From: Callaeas wilsoni
Taxonomy: Eukaryota; Chordata; Aves; Passeriformes; Callaeidae
Direction of reading: 5' to 3'
NCBI GenBank assembly: GCA_013398955.1
Contig: VWPU01005228.1
Location: forward strand, 507,642 to 571,641
Length of the DNA: 64,000 nucleotides
Numbering within the stretch: the first letter of the stretch is position 1; every line of letters begins with the position of its first letter. Shown here piece by piece: positions 14,254-26,893 of the stretch. The notes under the pieces were generated by a model, which was not told the DNA's origin, made no database searches, and saw only the letters and a program-made list of their open reading frames with translations. Made by a program: the position numbers and the translations under genes.

Positions 14254-14324
14254 AATCAGCTGTAGAAACAAAAATACTTTCTTGTATACTTGAATACTAT
14301 GAATCAGTTGTAGAAACAATAATA
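14254..14324 (+). repeat. Local direct duplication, two 23-bp units
   Basis: The unit at 14254-14276 (AATCAGCTGTAGAAAC...) recurs at 14302-14324 with two mismatches, an offset of 48 bp. The flanking ACTTTCTTG and ACTTG wording suggests a decayed tandem duplication of about 48 bp. No function is suggested. Confidence 0.6.
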
Positions 14325-14815
14325 TTGTCCTTTTTGTTGGTTTTTTTTCAATTATTTTTTATTTTTAATATGTAGCGGAAGAAGAGAACAAAAGAAATAC
14401 TGAAAATACATACATCTTAGAAAAAAATTTTTCTTTGATAAAACATTTTACCATGCTTCTAGTTTAGTATATATCACAAAACACCTTGTTATAAATAGAA
14501 AACCAATCAACCAACCAAAACCAACCTGAATCCCTTTGTTTTCCTTCAGGTTATATAATATGTAAACCACATTAACTGGGGAATTCATAGTTTTCTGTAA
14601 TTTCTGAATTACTTCTATAAGAGAATTTAAAATGCTAAAAAGTTCTTTTGGTGAGTGAAAACAGTGATGAAGAGGACCCAAAGGAGAATGAGCCACTAGC
14701 CATGTGATCTTTTCATTGTTTATTAGAAAAAATTAACATTCCTGGAAAAAAATTGAGGAGCATATGAATAGTAAACCAGTGTCATTTTTACAAAGTAATG
14801 TTTTCTGAAAACACC

Positions 14816-14900
14816 TATGCTGGTTTCAGCTGGATTAGAGCTGACTTTCTTCAGAAATCGATGTCTTTTTTAGTGTAACACATTTTAAACGTGCCACAGT
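14816..14900 (+). mobile_element. Fragment of the 5' end of an ERVL-type LTR
   Basis: The segment 'tgctggtttcagctggatta' plus 'gagctgactttcttc' closely resembles the start of the common neoavian ERVL-type LTR, which in sense begins TGTACTGGTTTCAGCTGGGA. Similarity fades after about 14860, so only the first part of the LTR is present. No TATA box or polyadenylation signal is left. The right boundary is approximate. Confidence 0.5.
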
Positions 14901-16684
14901 ACACTGAAAGCTATGATGCTAGATTGATAGTGTCAAAATGCTTAAGTTCAGACTTTGCCATGCACAGACCCTTCAAATAAAAGTCCCTCAGGAAAATGGG
15001 CTGGTGACCAGGGTTATTTTGCTCCCTGGTTCTCCAGTTCTGCAAGAAAATATAAACACATTGTTTTGGACTAGCATTGAGACAGTGTATAAGCAAAGCT
15101 GGAAGCCTAATTGACTTCAAAAGCCTCTCTATCTTTTGTTCACAGTGTTGAATCTCTAAGCTGAAAAAGAGAAAATGTGCCTGAAATTAAGTGATCTAGA
15201 AGAAAGTTCTTTGTTGCTGCCTAGTGTTTTGGTGAGGTACAGAGTACTTTCTGTAGTGAGAGAGACACTGGCTTAATTTAGCTCTATTTTATGCAATAAA
15301 TGCCTCACTTATTTTCACTATTTTTTAAGTTCTGAGAATGGGGAAACAAATTCTCCAGCATTAAATACATATGATTTCTTAAAGTTATTCAAATATTTTA
15401 AAGTTCTCTAAGATGAAGTTGCTACATGAGCTTATCTTCCCAAGATAAATGCTGTAAATAACAGGAAGGACATAGAAAATGAACCTGAATATTTTAGATC
15501 TACTAATTCAGGTAATGCGTGTGGATCTGCACACTGCTCACAAACATGCTGCATTTCATTTTTATTCGTCCCATAAATCTCAAGCACAAAGTTGCACTGT
15601 GAAGCACAAGTAAGCAAATACGTCTTGCTAGAGTAGGTGCTTTGATTGCCGTCATGAGAGATGTTCTCCCACAGAGGACCAATTTTTCCTGAAGACTGAA
15701 TTGATGGGATAGTTTTATAGCTCTTGTGAAATGGCTGAGAGTATAAAATGTCTTAAAAGTTTTCTTAATTACCTCAGTAATCAAATGCTTAACACTAATA
15801 TAATGGTGTTAATACAGTATAGAAGTCAACTGACATTGCAGTTATATGAGCTAATATACCTGACTCCTGAATTATACTTTTGATTATGCATTACTGTTAG
15901 TCCATCTTAAAAAACAACAAACAATTAAAGTTCATAGTTTATAAGTAGCAAACATATTGAAAAAATCACTCAACAAAATATATGTAGTTGCTACAATAGT
16001 TTGATTGTTAATATTCCAGTTTTACTAATTTTTTTCAAACTTTGTTCAAGAAAGATCCTCTGCTATGTTCATGGTAACCCACTTTCTATTAATTTTCAAA
16101 CTTACTAATAATTCTTAATTTTCTAAAGTAAGCAAAAGGACAGTGTTCTTTTTAAACTCTAGATGAGTTGCTGCATTCATATGTGCCTTGTTTGCAAACT
16201 TTCTGGATGCAGTGTGTTCATTCTCTTTGAACATAATCAAAACTGGGCTTTTTATTTTATTTACTGCTTCTTTATTCTGCTCTCTTATTTTTGAAATGCT
16301 CTTTATATTTATGACTTGTGAAGCTTTTTCTCCTTCAATTTTTTCTAGTGGTTTATCATCTCTGTCTATCATTCAGCCTCTTCTACAGCTCTCTAGGCTT
16401 TTATTGCTTCCAGTAATAAGTCTGTTTTCCCTAAAAGCACTAACTTGAAGAAGCAAATATGCATACTAAAAATAAACCAGGGGAAGAGCTTACCTCCTTG
16501 GGCACTTACTTATTTATCTCCTCAAAAGTGACATCTGGCTCCACAGCAGCTTAAATTCTAGCATGTACCACACAGGATCACTACCAAGCTAGCATTCCTG
16601 GCTATAACATATTGATATTTTTGACCAAATATTGTTTTTTGTAGATATATTAATTTACCAAGAAAAAATAGCACACAAAGCCAA

Positions 16685-16716
<32 letters not shown>

Positions 16717-18553
16717 ACACACACACAGGCATTCATTAGTAAACATGTCTACAGTTATTTTAAAAATGACAAGGACTGGAAAGTGATTGATGATCTGAAG
16801 GTGAAATGGCAAAGACTAGTCTGTAATTAGCTGGTGAACAACATTCTCTATAGTAGACTCAGCTCAGAGCAAACAAGCTGGAGTAGCTGTAAAAGGAATT
16901 TGATAGTGAGCTATCAGTTCAACAGTGTGCTTATTCTTTGGCCTTTTTTCCTCTTTCATTCAGCAGGATGAAAACATTGATAGTACATGTTTGGGATATG
17001 AAGTTCCCTTAGTCATGAAGAACAGGCATTTAAGTCTACTCTCCCACACCTCAAATGAAATCCCTAACCTTTGTCTACCTCGGACAAATCTGGACCATGC
17101 AGAATGACCAACTTTAATTTCTTCATCTTTTTTTTACAGAATAAGGTAAAGGTTTTTTATCATTGTCAATTAACATTACACACATGCATGCATATGAACA
17201 AATATACCACATATGTAAAAGTATGTAGAGAAAAATGTAGACTTTCAATTGTTGATCAAAATTCAAGACTCCAGGCTACTCTAAGGACCATGGGGAATGA
17301 AGGAGTGCTTTGTTTGGGCAAGCATTAGCAGAAGTTATGGATAGTGAGATTTATCTAACTGAATGTGAAGGTCTTTACCGGCTCTGGCAGTTGATCTTTT
17401 TTCACAACTAGTGGAGAGCAACAAACATCTCTAAGATGTAGTTCATTCTAAGGAAGACATTTGAAATATATCATTACTATCTTTCCATATAAGTGACTAA
17501 TTCTCTCCCTTTCCCATGAGAAGAGGTTGAGGTGATTGGCTCAGATATAATAATGTATTTTTTAGGTGAAATGAACTCTATTTGCACTGTAAGAGTAAAG
17601 ACAGTAAGATTTCCTTATTAATAACTTTGTTATGTTTTTCATAGTATTCTCCGTTTGAAGACACAATATTCTTTAATAATGTTTAAAAATTGGTTTTCTT
17701 CCACTGCTTACTAAATTGAGGGAGGTGGGGGGAAGGGACAAAAAGAAGGTGCAATGCTTCTTGTTATTTAATGCTAAAAGCTTGAAAGTGGACTGCTTGA
17801 AAGTTGAAAGGGCATAGAACTGACATGATCTGTCTCATGCTGTAGAAAAAGAATTCAGTTCTCTTAGAAATTAATACATTAATAATGTTACAGCTATCAG
17901 CATTATTTCTTTGCCTTAGCCAGGCCTGACCAGAGATGATGTGTCCTGAAAAGGCTTATGAGAGAAGTTTTCTAACTCATATACTTTTTCAGTATGCAAC
18001 TGTACATAATTGTTCAAAATATATGCAAGAAAGTATTGTTTTCTGTCCCTAAAGCTCTTTAATGATCTAAACTTTCAAGTGCAATTTTAAAAATATACAG
18101 GAGCAATCCTTTTATATTTCTACAGTAACTGATTAAGGATCACTTGCTCCTGGCAAATGCAAATCAAAACTCTCACTGCTACTAAAAGCACAAAGAATAA
18201 TTCCATTAACTCTGACACTTGCTAATTCTGAGTCCTTAAAAATAATATTATATTTTAATAAAGCATTAAACCCACTTAGACAGTAGTGGATAAATTCTGA
18301 TGCTCTCAGGCTTAGAGCTGACACTGACATGGGGATATCAGGATGCTCATGTTGTTTGTATAGGTGTTCTGTTAGCCATGGAAAATACTCCTTTTTGCTG
18401 AGTGTGGAAAGATGTTTGACTTCTGTGGTATGTTCAGCATAACATATTTGGTTTCCAGTCCTGGATAAAGTCTGCAGTGATCAAGCACAAAGCTGCCCAG
18501 TAGGTATCCTCAAACAGCGCTCATTACATGATTTGCATATTACAGGATCATAT
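14901..18553. other. AT-rich DNA, no gene seen
   Basis: There is no gene or mobile element I can support apart from the dinucleotide repeat at 16685-16727. A minus-strand frame of 85 codons (16115-16372) is rich in Lys, Glu, Ile and Asn and looks protein-like, but it is preceded directly by an in-frame TGA, lacks a convincing splice acceptor and matches no family I know. It is treated as chance. Confidence 0.55.
16685..16727 (+). repeat. (AC)n microsatellite
   Basis: The AC dinucleotide is repeated for 43 bp with a single C-to-G interruption at 16712. It is a probable polymorphic marker. The minus-strand frame reading Val-Cys repeats across it is an artefact. Confidence 0.97.
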
Positions 18554-18966
18554 TATCATAGAATATTTTTTTGAAGGGGCCTTAAGGATTAAATCCTTTT
18601 GACCCTTTTGCAATGGACAGGGACACTCTCCACAAAGCTAGGTTGATCAAAGCCCCATCAAGCTTGGCCTTTCACATTTCCAGGGATGGGACATCCGCAA
18701 CTTCTCTGGGCAACCTGTTCCAATATCTTACCACCCTCACAGTAAAGAATTTTCCCCTAATATCTAATCTGAACCTGACCTCTTTCAGTTTAAAGCCATT
18801 GCCCCTTGTCCTGTCAATATATGCTCTTGTAATATGTCCCTTTCCAGCTATCCTGTAGGTCCCCTTTAAACACTGGAATGTTGCTATATGGTCTCTCTAG
18901 AGACTTCCCTGCTCCAGGCTGAACAACACAACTGTCTCAGCTTGTCTTCTCTGGAGTGGTATACCT
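18554..18966 (-). mobile_element. CR1 LINE 3' end, reverse orientation
   Basis: Reading on the minus strand, the copy ends in the TTCTATGATA terminal motif (plus strand TATCATAGAA at 18554). On the plus strand it shows the CR1 antisense phrases 'gggcaacctgttccaatatc', 'cctaatatctaatctgaacc' and 'ccattgccccttgtcctgtc', then 'ctgctccaggctgaacaaca'. The element is 5'-truncated at about 18966. The 81-codon plus-strand frame (18613-18858) is antisense CR1 and not a host gene. Confidence 0.93.
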
Positions 18967-20321
18967 CTTCTTGACTTCCATCAATGGCTCCATGTGGAAT
19001 GAGATCTGGCTATCTGAATGAATTCTGCAAAGACTGTTTCATTTTCTGTAATATTGTTCAAAAACATGTATTTACACTACAAAATATACTGATAGAATTG
19101 CTTGGTCCGTGACTCATCCAGTCCCTGGTCCCCACATCTTTCACTTTCACAGCTATCCATCAAGTTTTGAATAAATCCCATCGTCTTTGACATGCTAAGG
19201 ATCCAGTCATTTAACCTAGAGACAATATGTATGCAGACAAGAAAACCCAAACATGCAAAACAAAAAAAAAGCCCCTCATTATAAATAGCTATAGAATCAT
19301 ATTTTAAATCAGATTTGATATAGCTTTTTGTGTAATTTGAAGTCCAATGTTAATTAAACCAGTTTGGTCCTAGCCACTGGCTGGTTACATTTGTATAAAG
19401 TAAAAAGTTTGTTCCTTTATAATCTTTTGCCCATTTCCTTGGATCCTTCTTCCCTTGACAGCTATTTTAACCTTAATTTAGTTAGAAGCTTTAAATTCCA
19501 AAGCACTGCACAAGAGGTTAGCCAAAATTTTTTAGTAATATTATTGCCTTTCTGTAATTATCTATGTTTTCTGTTTGCTCATAAAGTCAGTAGCCTTTTT
19601 CTTATTTTTTTAATTTGTTTTTAACACCCAATATAACAAAGTCTGCTGCTCCTAGGTGTTGATAAGGATCTTTAGAGGTGACTCATACAAGACAAGTAAA
19701 GGATGCATGAAAGTCTATTATCTTGCTTCAGATTTGTACATTTTTACAGTTCAATGAGATATAACTCTAGAGATTTTTTAGGAGACAGCTTTCCATACTT
19801 CCAGATTTGATCTGCTCTTTTGGTTTTCTGCCTTCTGGCTGTAATCTATATATGCCACCATAACCTGATAGATGTGGCATTTCTTCAGACTTTGATTAGG
19901 GTTAACTGCAAGCTATGGTTTCTATAGTTTACCTGTACTGTCTTTACAGAAAATATCACAAGGTCTGTCTACCTAGGCCTCATGGAAGGTCACTCTGCAT
20001 TTATCTTTGTTTTGCCCCTGGACCATTTCATTAAAAAGCAGAAGTTAATTTTGTATCCCTTGGGTCTAATTCTAAAATTATAATTGAGGTTAGAGTTACA
20101 GAGTTTATAAATTTGTTTAAGACTAAGTAGCTCAAAAACTTCTGAAGACATATTCAAGGTCCAACCAAATAGTTTTCTAATGTAATGTTCTATTCATATT
20201 TCAATAGCAGTATAATGAATATACCCTTTATTATGGATCTTAAAAAGGTTTTTTTGTATGCCTCAAGCCCTTTTTCAACAGTTCATTTTCACTATTTACA
20301 GCTGTCATATATATCTATATT

Positions 20322-20340
20322 TGTGTGTGTGTGTGTGTGT
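20322..20340 (+). repeat. Short (TG)n microsatellite
   Basis: This is a perfect TG dinucleotide repeat of 19 bp. Confidence 0.9.
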
Positions 20341-23308
20341 ATAAACAAACATTTACAGAGCTTTTGCCCTGTAACAACAGCTAGACTTAAGTCCCCACAG
20401 GCCAACTGCTTTAATTCACTATTTTTCTCAAAAGCCCTTTCAGAACAGAGAAGCAGTGGTTTACAAGCCTCTACCCAGACTTACTTGTTTTGCTTTTGGT
20501 AACTGTACAGAGGTTAGATATAAATTCTTGAAAACTAGTAGCCCTTACTGTGTCCTTCCTGCCTGCAGGTTCAGAGCTTGACCCTGAGCTGATTTACAAA
20601 CTGTGCCCTACCTCCTTTATCATAGCTAGGTGTTAGATTTTTCTGGTTCAGATTAACAAAACCAGAAGAATTAAACATGATGCATATTCAAATCTACCAA
20701 ATGAGGTGCTGCCTGTCTAGACCTTCAATATCAGTTGCCAAATGTATCTGGCTTTCCTCATGTCTTTCAACAGCTATTCTTCTCTCAAGACTATAGCTTC
20801 TGTTATATCGGTCGCATTTAACCTCACAGTTGTAGCTACTTCCCTCTTAATGGAAATCTTTCTTCCTCTAATCTCCACTGCCCTGAATCTTTCAACTTCA
20901 ATATTCTTTCTGTCATACAGTTTGTGGCAAAAACATCATGTCATAGGCAGAAAAAAAGGCATTGCTGCCAGCTCTCTTTTTAGTGAGTCTACTCAACCTA
21001 ACCTTAGACAACAAGAGTCCTACAGGGCAACCTATTCCATTTTTTCTCCTAAACAGTAGCAGTCAGCCCTTACTGTGCACACAAACTCGGCAGCTGCTTC
21101 TTCTAGAGCCTATCATAACTCATATTTATCTGCTAACTTTGCCCAACATAAGCTAACCAATATGCTCATCGCTTTCAGTGTGAGCAGTCAGTGCACAGGC
21201 AGTTGCAAAAACTCCCTCAAAATGCTTTTGCAGTTATTCTAATGCAATTTGCAGCCCCTCATTGACTCACAGAGGCCCCTTGCGTATGACCTTTAATGAG
21301 CACATCTAAATTAGGTCAGATCCATTATGCCCTAAGAGTGTCACTCTTTTTCCATTAGCTATAAATGGAATTTAGGATGATGAGCTTAAACCTGGCCAGT
21401 GTCAACACCTTGGGCTCAATTCAGTTGCCTAAATATGGGCCAGTCTCTTCTGCCTGGAATTCAAAGTTTCTAGCTACTGCTTCTGGATGGTACAAGATTT
21501 CTACAATGTATTGTGCCATATCTGCCAGCCTGAGTTGATGCCTTTGTTGCATAAACTAAACTAAGCATTTCTATTTATATTAAAAAAAGAATCTACTAAA
21601 AATGATATTTGAACTGCTCCAGCGTATCTCTTTGGCCAAAGCTCCTGATTTAAAAAGTCTCCTTTAAGTCCCCTGTGTCATTTCTACCAGTCTTATGGGG
21701 ATGGCTCAGATACCCTGGAGTTCCTCATACAGTACCAAATGCCACAGCTCAGTAAGCTAATCAAGACCTGAGTGGGATTCAACATGAAATTAAGGTATCC
21801 AAATTTATAAGTGAGGCAAACCACTTAAATTAGGTGTCTAAATGCAAGTATCAGCACTGAGGTTGATGCCTAGATCTCCATTACTCTCCACAGAGATCTT
21901 GAACATAATTCATCATATCTATGGCCATTTAATGTTTTGGGAAACCAAATACCCATGGGATAGGATGAACTTACACAAGACTTAGGGACTACTTATGAAG
22001 TTTTGCAGTGGAAGCTGGAGGTTAGCCAATATGCTGGATTTCAAAGAGCACTGAATTGCTATATGTGTGTGTGTGGTGAAATTTTACAACCCTCAAATCA
22101 ATAAAATCACAGTCTATATGTGACTCTGAAATGCTGAGGAGACAAAGTGAATCAAAATCCTAAACTAGATGTTATTAGCCTTCTGAAAAGTGATTACCTG
22201 AGTGTTTAATTGATTGATAGATAAAATGATTAAGAATTCAAAGAAATATGGTTTCTATATTCATTAGCATTTCTATAGAACAGGCAATGATTTCAAGAAA
22301 GAAAAATGGGGAATTAAAGTTTTCGTGCTGAAATAAAAATTTATGAAAAGTTGTTTTTCATATAAATTATTTAAAAGGCACCAAAGTAGGGAAAGGTTTT
22401 CTTAATCCTTGTTTTCTTTAGAGAATAATGAACCAATTTCAATTTTTTTTTCACAAGAAGATAATTAGTGGCTGTAAATAAGTACTAGATTTCTTGCAAG
22501 TCTGCCAGTTGAATATGGTTTATAATATTTCTTCAGTGTGTGTTTTACTTTATTTTAATCAAGTTTCCAATGCTTTTGGCATTGTATTACTTTATTCCAG
22601 ATTTATAGCAACTAAAAAGCTCCAGATCTTAAGGATATAGTTGGGGTCTGAAAAATATATCTTAAAAACTAGTTTCTTCTACAGGAATTAAAAAGCTAAC
22701 AAGTCTTCCCTGTAGAGAAACTGAGGAACCTTAAATCTCTTTTGCCTTTTTCCTTATTAAATTTAAGTACATAACATCCTTTTTGGTTGATTCTCGGCAT
22801 TTGAAGACATGCTATCCAGCTAAACCAAAGGTACAATTATGTCAAATTCTCCACAGTGAAAAGAAAATCCATAGTGGCTGGTAAACCTTTACCCCTTTTT
22901 CCTAATACAGATCAAAGAGAAGGATCCCTTTTTATGTTTCCAACGTTTATATTTTAACAAGAATTATAACCTCATTTTTTAACACCTTTTTAAAATTATC
23001 TGACCTAATGCAGAAAACAATTAAAGTGTCTTCAATGTTCATATTATCATTTCTTCTTGTTGATATTTTGAATATTTTTGCTGATGACTCAGAAAATATT
23101 GGAGCTAAATATAGGTACAAATCAAAGACAGATTTTAACTAAAGCAACAAAAGAAAGTTTTCATAACAAAGAGGCACTACCTTAGCTCCTCACATTCCCC
23201 AAAGAAAAGAGATAAAGATTACAAATGTAATAGGGGCATTTCACCTGAAACATCACTAAAGGAAAAAAAAAAATAAAGTAAATTAAAAAAAGAAAAAAAA
23301 AAAAAAAG

Positions 23309-23390
<82 letters not shown>
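23309..23390 (+). repeat. Uninterrupted 82-bp poly(A) tract
   Basis: There are 82 consecutive A, preceded from about 23262 by A-rich sequence with scattered G and T and followed by GAAGGAAAAA-type purines to 23409. CR1, the main avian LINE, does not leave poly(A) tails, so this is not a CR1 tail. No mRNA-like body is recognisable upstream. It may be an expanded simple repeat, a decayed retroposed tail or an assembly feature. Confidence 0.95.
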
Positions 23391-23392
<2 letters not shown>

Positions 23393-23560
23393 AGGAAAAA
23401 AAAAGAAAAGCCGGCAGCTGCAGCTTATTCCTGTTCCTTATGCTCTTCCTAACAGGGACATCCGAGTGGTTTGGAAACTTATTCCTTATATAACAAAGAA
23501 TGGCACTTTTTCTGAGCTTTAAAATTTCATAATCCTTAGGGCTTATCTAAACAGTAATTA

Positions 23561-23574
23561 ACCTCCATGGCAAC
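23561..23574 (+). promoter_or_regulatory. Candidate RFX X-box
   Basis: The sequence ACCTCCATGGCAAC fits the X-box consensus RYYNYY-N(1-3)-RRNRAC exactly, with a 2-bp spacer. It is preceded by a TAATTA core at 23556-23561 and followed by a GATAA core at 23581-23585. RFX proteins bind such sites, for example at ciliary genes. This is a motif match only and could occur by chance. Confidence 0.3.
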
Positions 23575-24053
23575 TAGCCAGATAAAACTCCATAAATCTC
23601 CCAGTATCTTCAAACTAGAAACTAATTTATTTTTTCTTCTTTTGAGGAAATTGAAAAACAATCTTAACTTTGAATTTAAGTGACAGCAGAGTAGTACAGG
23701 AATTTTTTATTATTATTATTATCACCATATTTTTTACTTTTTGAGTAAATATTCTTGAATCTCTAATTGTAAGATTAAGTACCATTGACAGAAAACTTTT
23801 GAGTGAGTTCTTAAAATGTCAGAGTAACAATAACATTATGATAAGGTGAGGGGAAAAAATAACTTCCTTCTTTCTCTGGATATTGTAAAGAAGGAAACTC
23901 AAAGAAAAATCACTGATATCAGGACGAAGAGCAAAATGGATGCATAGCAACCCTTGAATTGTTATGTATTTAATATTGGCAGAGTAAAGAATGTGTCTAA
24001 AGTCATTCATGGCCTAAACTATTTATTTAAGTATTAGTGGGAGTTGCCATTTC

Positions 24054-24690
24054 TGTTGATTTTGCATGGCCTGGTTTTTGCTTTTGAGCCACAGAGGTGC
24101 CTTCCGTGAGAAGCTGCTAGAAGCTTCCACTGTGTCCAGCAGAGCCAATCGCTGACATCTCTGAAGATGGACATGCTGCTGGCCAAGGCTGGGCCAATTA
24201 GAAACGGTGGTAATGCCTCTGTGATAATATATTTAAGAAGAAATCAAAACAAAGGTTGTTGTGCAGTCATAATTTTCCAGCCAGAGAACAGAAGAGTGAG
24301 GACACGTGAGAAGAACAGGTATGCAGACACCAAGGTCAGTGGAGAAGGAGGGGGAGGAGGTGCTCCAGGACCAAGGTTCCTCTGCAGGACATGGTGAGGA
24401 CCATGGTGAAGCAGCTGTGCCCCTGCAGCCCATAGAAGTCCATAGGGATGCAGAGATCCACCTGCAGCCCGTGGGGGAGCCCACCCTGGAGCAGGTGGAT
24501 GCCTGGAAAGATGTTGTGATCCTGTGGGAGACCTGTGGAGAGAGGGGCCCTGCTCCCACGATGGAGCAGCCTGTCCTTGGAGGACTGCACGCTGTGTAAG
24601 AGTGACCCACACCGCAGCAGTTTTGGGAGGACTGTTGCCCGTGGGAGGGACTCACACTGCAGCAGTTCGCAGGGAGCTGTTGTCTGTAAT
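24054..24690 (+). mobile_element. Endogenous retrovirus LTR, 3'-truncated
   Basis: This GC-rich block is the first part of an avian LTR of the same family as the one at 59.8-60.7 kb. Shared landmarks, in order, are 'tgcatggcctggtttttgct', 'gagaagctgctagaagcttc', the 'gccaatcgctgac' block, a TATA-like TATATTTAAGAAG near 24227, 'gcagacaccaaggtcagtgg', and repeated 'cctgcagcccatagaagtcc'-like units. Sequence stops matching near 24690, before any polyadenylation signal. Overlapping frames of up to 140 codons on both strands are LTR sequence, not genes. No viral coding region is present. Confidence 0.85.
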
Positions 24691-26893
24691 CACATTGCTG
24701 TCGTTCACATGCCTTGATATATCTCCCAGGATATCACCAGGCACAGAGGTAAGGCTAAACTAGGAATCCATTTTACTGTAGAGTTATACACCAACTAGAG
24801 ATGACAGTGAGAACACTTCAGTAACTGGAAATTGATATAGGATCTGTAAATCTGCAGCTCACCGTGTTTACCTTGCAATTAGCAGTCAGTGATAATGTAC
24901 ACAAACTCTTCCATTCTTTGCTTATAATTCCTACTGATTAGCTATTGATTTCTATTAAGCAAATGCAGTTGAAGACTTTCCATTTAAACTGAATATGAAG
25001 TGGAGAAGAGTTGCTGTGCTGGGGACAACTGAGAGATGAAATACCATTTGGGCCTTTTGAGCCTACCTTTGAAATGTTCTCTGGTTTTCTGAAATGTTTT
25101 CTGAAATGCTTTCTGTTTGCTTCTCCTTGCCTCCCTGTAAAGTCTTAGTATTTCCTCAAGTCAGCTCTGATTTTCATTTATTATCACAGAATTGAGTCAA
25201 CTCATTCAAACTTTGGAAAAACTAAACAGTGAATGGAGAAAAAAAAATCAAACCAGAAATATTTCTGTGTTAGTTTACTGTGACAGAACCAAAGAGAGAA
25301 GGGCAGAGGATAAGCAGGGCAAGGAGGATAATTCCAACAGTTCATATATAACATGCAAATGCAGCCTAACATTCACTGAATGACAGGAGAAAGATTAAAA
25401 GAAAAAAGAAAAGAAAGAGAAAAATGAAAATATTTATAGGTATTTTGCACTAGAAAAATATAAATAAAGAAGGCAAGCATGAAGATGCATAAAATAGCTA
25501 TAAAAAAGTCTTTATAACCAATTTACATGTAATAAAATGTGCCCAGATGGAAAAGTTGAAGTTTTTACCATGTTCAAGACAAGCTGTGGTTCCACTGGTG
25601 GACAAAAAATTCTGAACAGTTGCATACTCCCGAAATAGCTCAAACTACTTAAGTTTTGCCGGAAGTGAAATGCATCAAATTCTGAAATAACTTAATTCAA
25701 TTTATGAAATAAATATTATTTATTGTGTGTTGGATTCGATTTTTTGTTGTGGGGAGGGGTTTTGTTTGTTTTATTTTTATTTATTTTTAATATTAACAGA
25801 GACTTATTTTGCATAGGAGAAAAAATTAAAATTCAAGATGAATAGAGTCATGAGTTTTGGAAATACAAATTTCCTCCATTCATGCTCTTTACCCCTCTCT
25901 GAGGCCTGACATTCTTTACCATGAAAACAAATATTTGGGGCTTTTAATAGGCTTCAAATATAAATGTATGAATATCATATCTTCTAGCTAAGCTTGGATC
26001 TGAAGGTTTTCACAGTTTCTAGGATGTGAAAAACCATAGACAATCACTAGTGAACTAAACTTCTAGGGAGAGCAGTTTATGGTCTTCACATTTTTCAAGA
26101 CCTATAACTTTCTCAAAACTTGATGAATCTCATCTTAAAAATTTTGAAAACTCCAGGTAAAGAACTTAGAAGTAGGATAATTTCTTAATAATTAAATTTA
26201 ATTATAAAAGAAAAGAACTAAAATGAAGCAAAACAAAACAAAAAAACAACAAAACTTGATCCCCAAACAACTTGTTTAACAGATGGCTCTACTAACTTGA
26301 AAGTTAAGAGCATACGGTAGCTCTCAACTGCCCCTCATTAGAAAAGACAGTCCTCTTTCTAGACCCAAATCTCACACCAGCCTACTCAGACCTGCTGTTC
26401 CCACATACATTACTGTAAATTTTTTACATCAGATAAGAAAAATCATGAAAACAGGACTGTTTAAAAATCTCATTTATTTACTGGAAAGACTGAATTTTCA
26501 AAACCTCTCAGAATCCTACAACTTGTATTCCAGCACATAAATCATGGTCAGACATGCAAAAGAAATCAGAATTTACCAGTCCTTATTCTCACTTTGAACT
26601 AGTGAGTGCGTAGGGGCCCTCTACTTCTGATCCATTTAATAGGAGTTGTGCTGGTATCATCTAACTTAACTATTTGTAGCGTGGGTACCTATGTCTGAGC
26701 CAATCACAATACATTTCTTTCATGCACAGTCACAACAGAAGGATACCTCTAAGTGCACAATTCAACTGGATTGGTTTCGATTTCTACAGGCTGCTAAGAA
26801 TTCTACCCAGGAAATATTTATTCTCTGCGTTGACCAGTCACACAGACTAGTGTGACTGGCTCAGTTGTAAATATTCACACTGCAGACAAGGAA
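24691..26893. other. AT-rich DNA, no gene seen
   Basis: No gene or mobile element is supported. Simple A/C-rich wording with CAAAA units occurs at about 26225-26260. Short frames have no recognisable content. A 10-bp stem inverted repeat lies at 26834-26859, just before the next LTR fragment. Confidence 0.6.
26834..26859. repeat. Inverted repeat, 10-bp perfect stem
   Basis: CCAGTCACAC at 26834-26843 and GTGTGACTGG at 26850-26859 are exact reverse complements separated by AGACTA. The pair lies about 35 bp before the LTR fragment at 26894. It is not followed by a T run and no function is clear. Confidence 0.8.

Larger units (their letters stand above)
5431..14815. other. Mostly unique AT-rich DNA, no gene seen
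   Basis: No gene is supported. The 102-codon minus frame at 6344-6652 is hydrophobic and Ile/Phe/Cys-rich, as expected from AT-rich noncoding sequence, and matches no family I recognise. The interval contains a T/G-rich tract at 8811-8991, a possible ancient repeat near 9240-9310, a candidate conserved block at 10840-11300, purine-rich DNA at about 12660-12950 and an A-rich tract at 13541-13618, most of them listed separately. Confidence 0.6.
18967..24053. other. Mostly unique AT-rich DNA, no gene seen
   Basis: No gene is supported. Plus-strand frames of about 86-105 codons (19364, 20185, 20742) are Ser/Leu/Phe-rich chance frames. Around 21780-21910 the phrases TTAGGTGTCTAAATGCA and GTATCCAAATTTATA hint at an ancient degraded repeat. 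A (TG)n repeat, a long A tract and an X-box-like site are listed separately. A short (ATT)n stretch lies at about 23707-23722. Confidence 0.55.

Noticed and set aside
16115..16372. 85-codon minus-strand frame with protein-like Lys/Glu/Asn composition
   Set aside because: An in-frame TGA directly precedes the ATG, no good splice acceptor is present and no family is recognisable; A-rich DNA yields such composition by chance.
24233..24655. 140-codon minus frame and overlapping plus-strand frames
   Set aside because: All lie inside the LTR at 24054-24690, whose GC-rich repeated units keep frames open.
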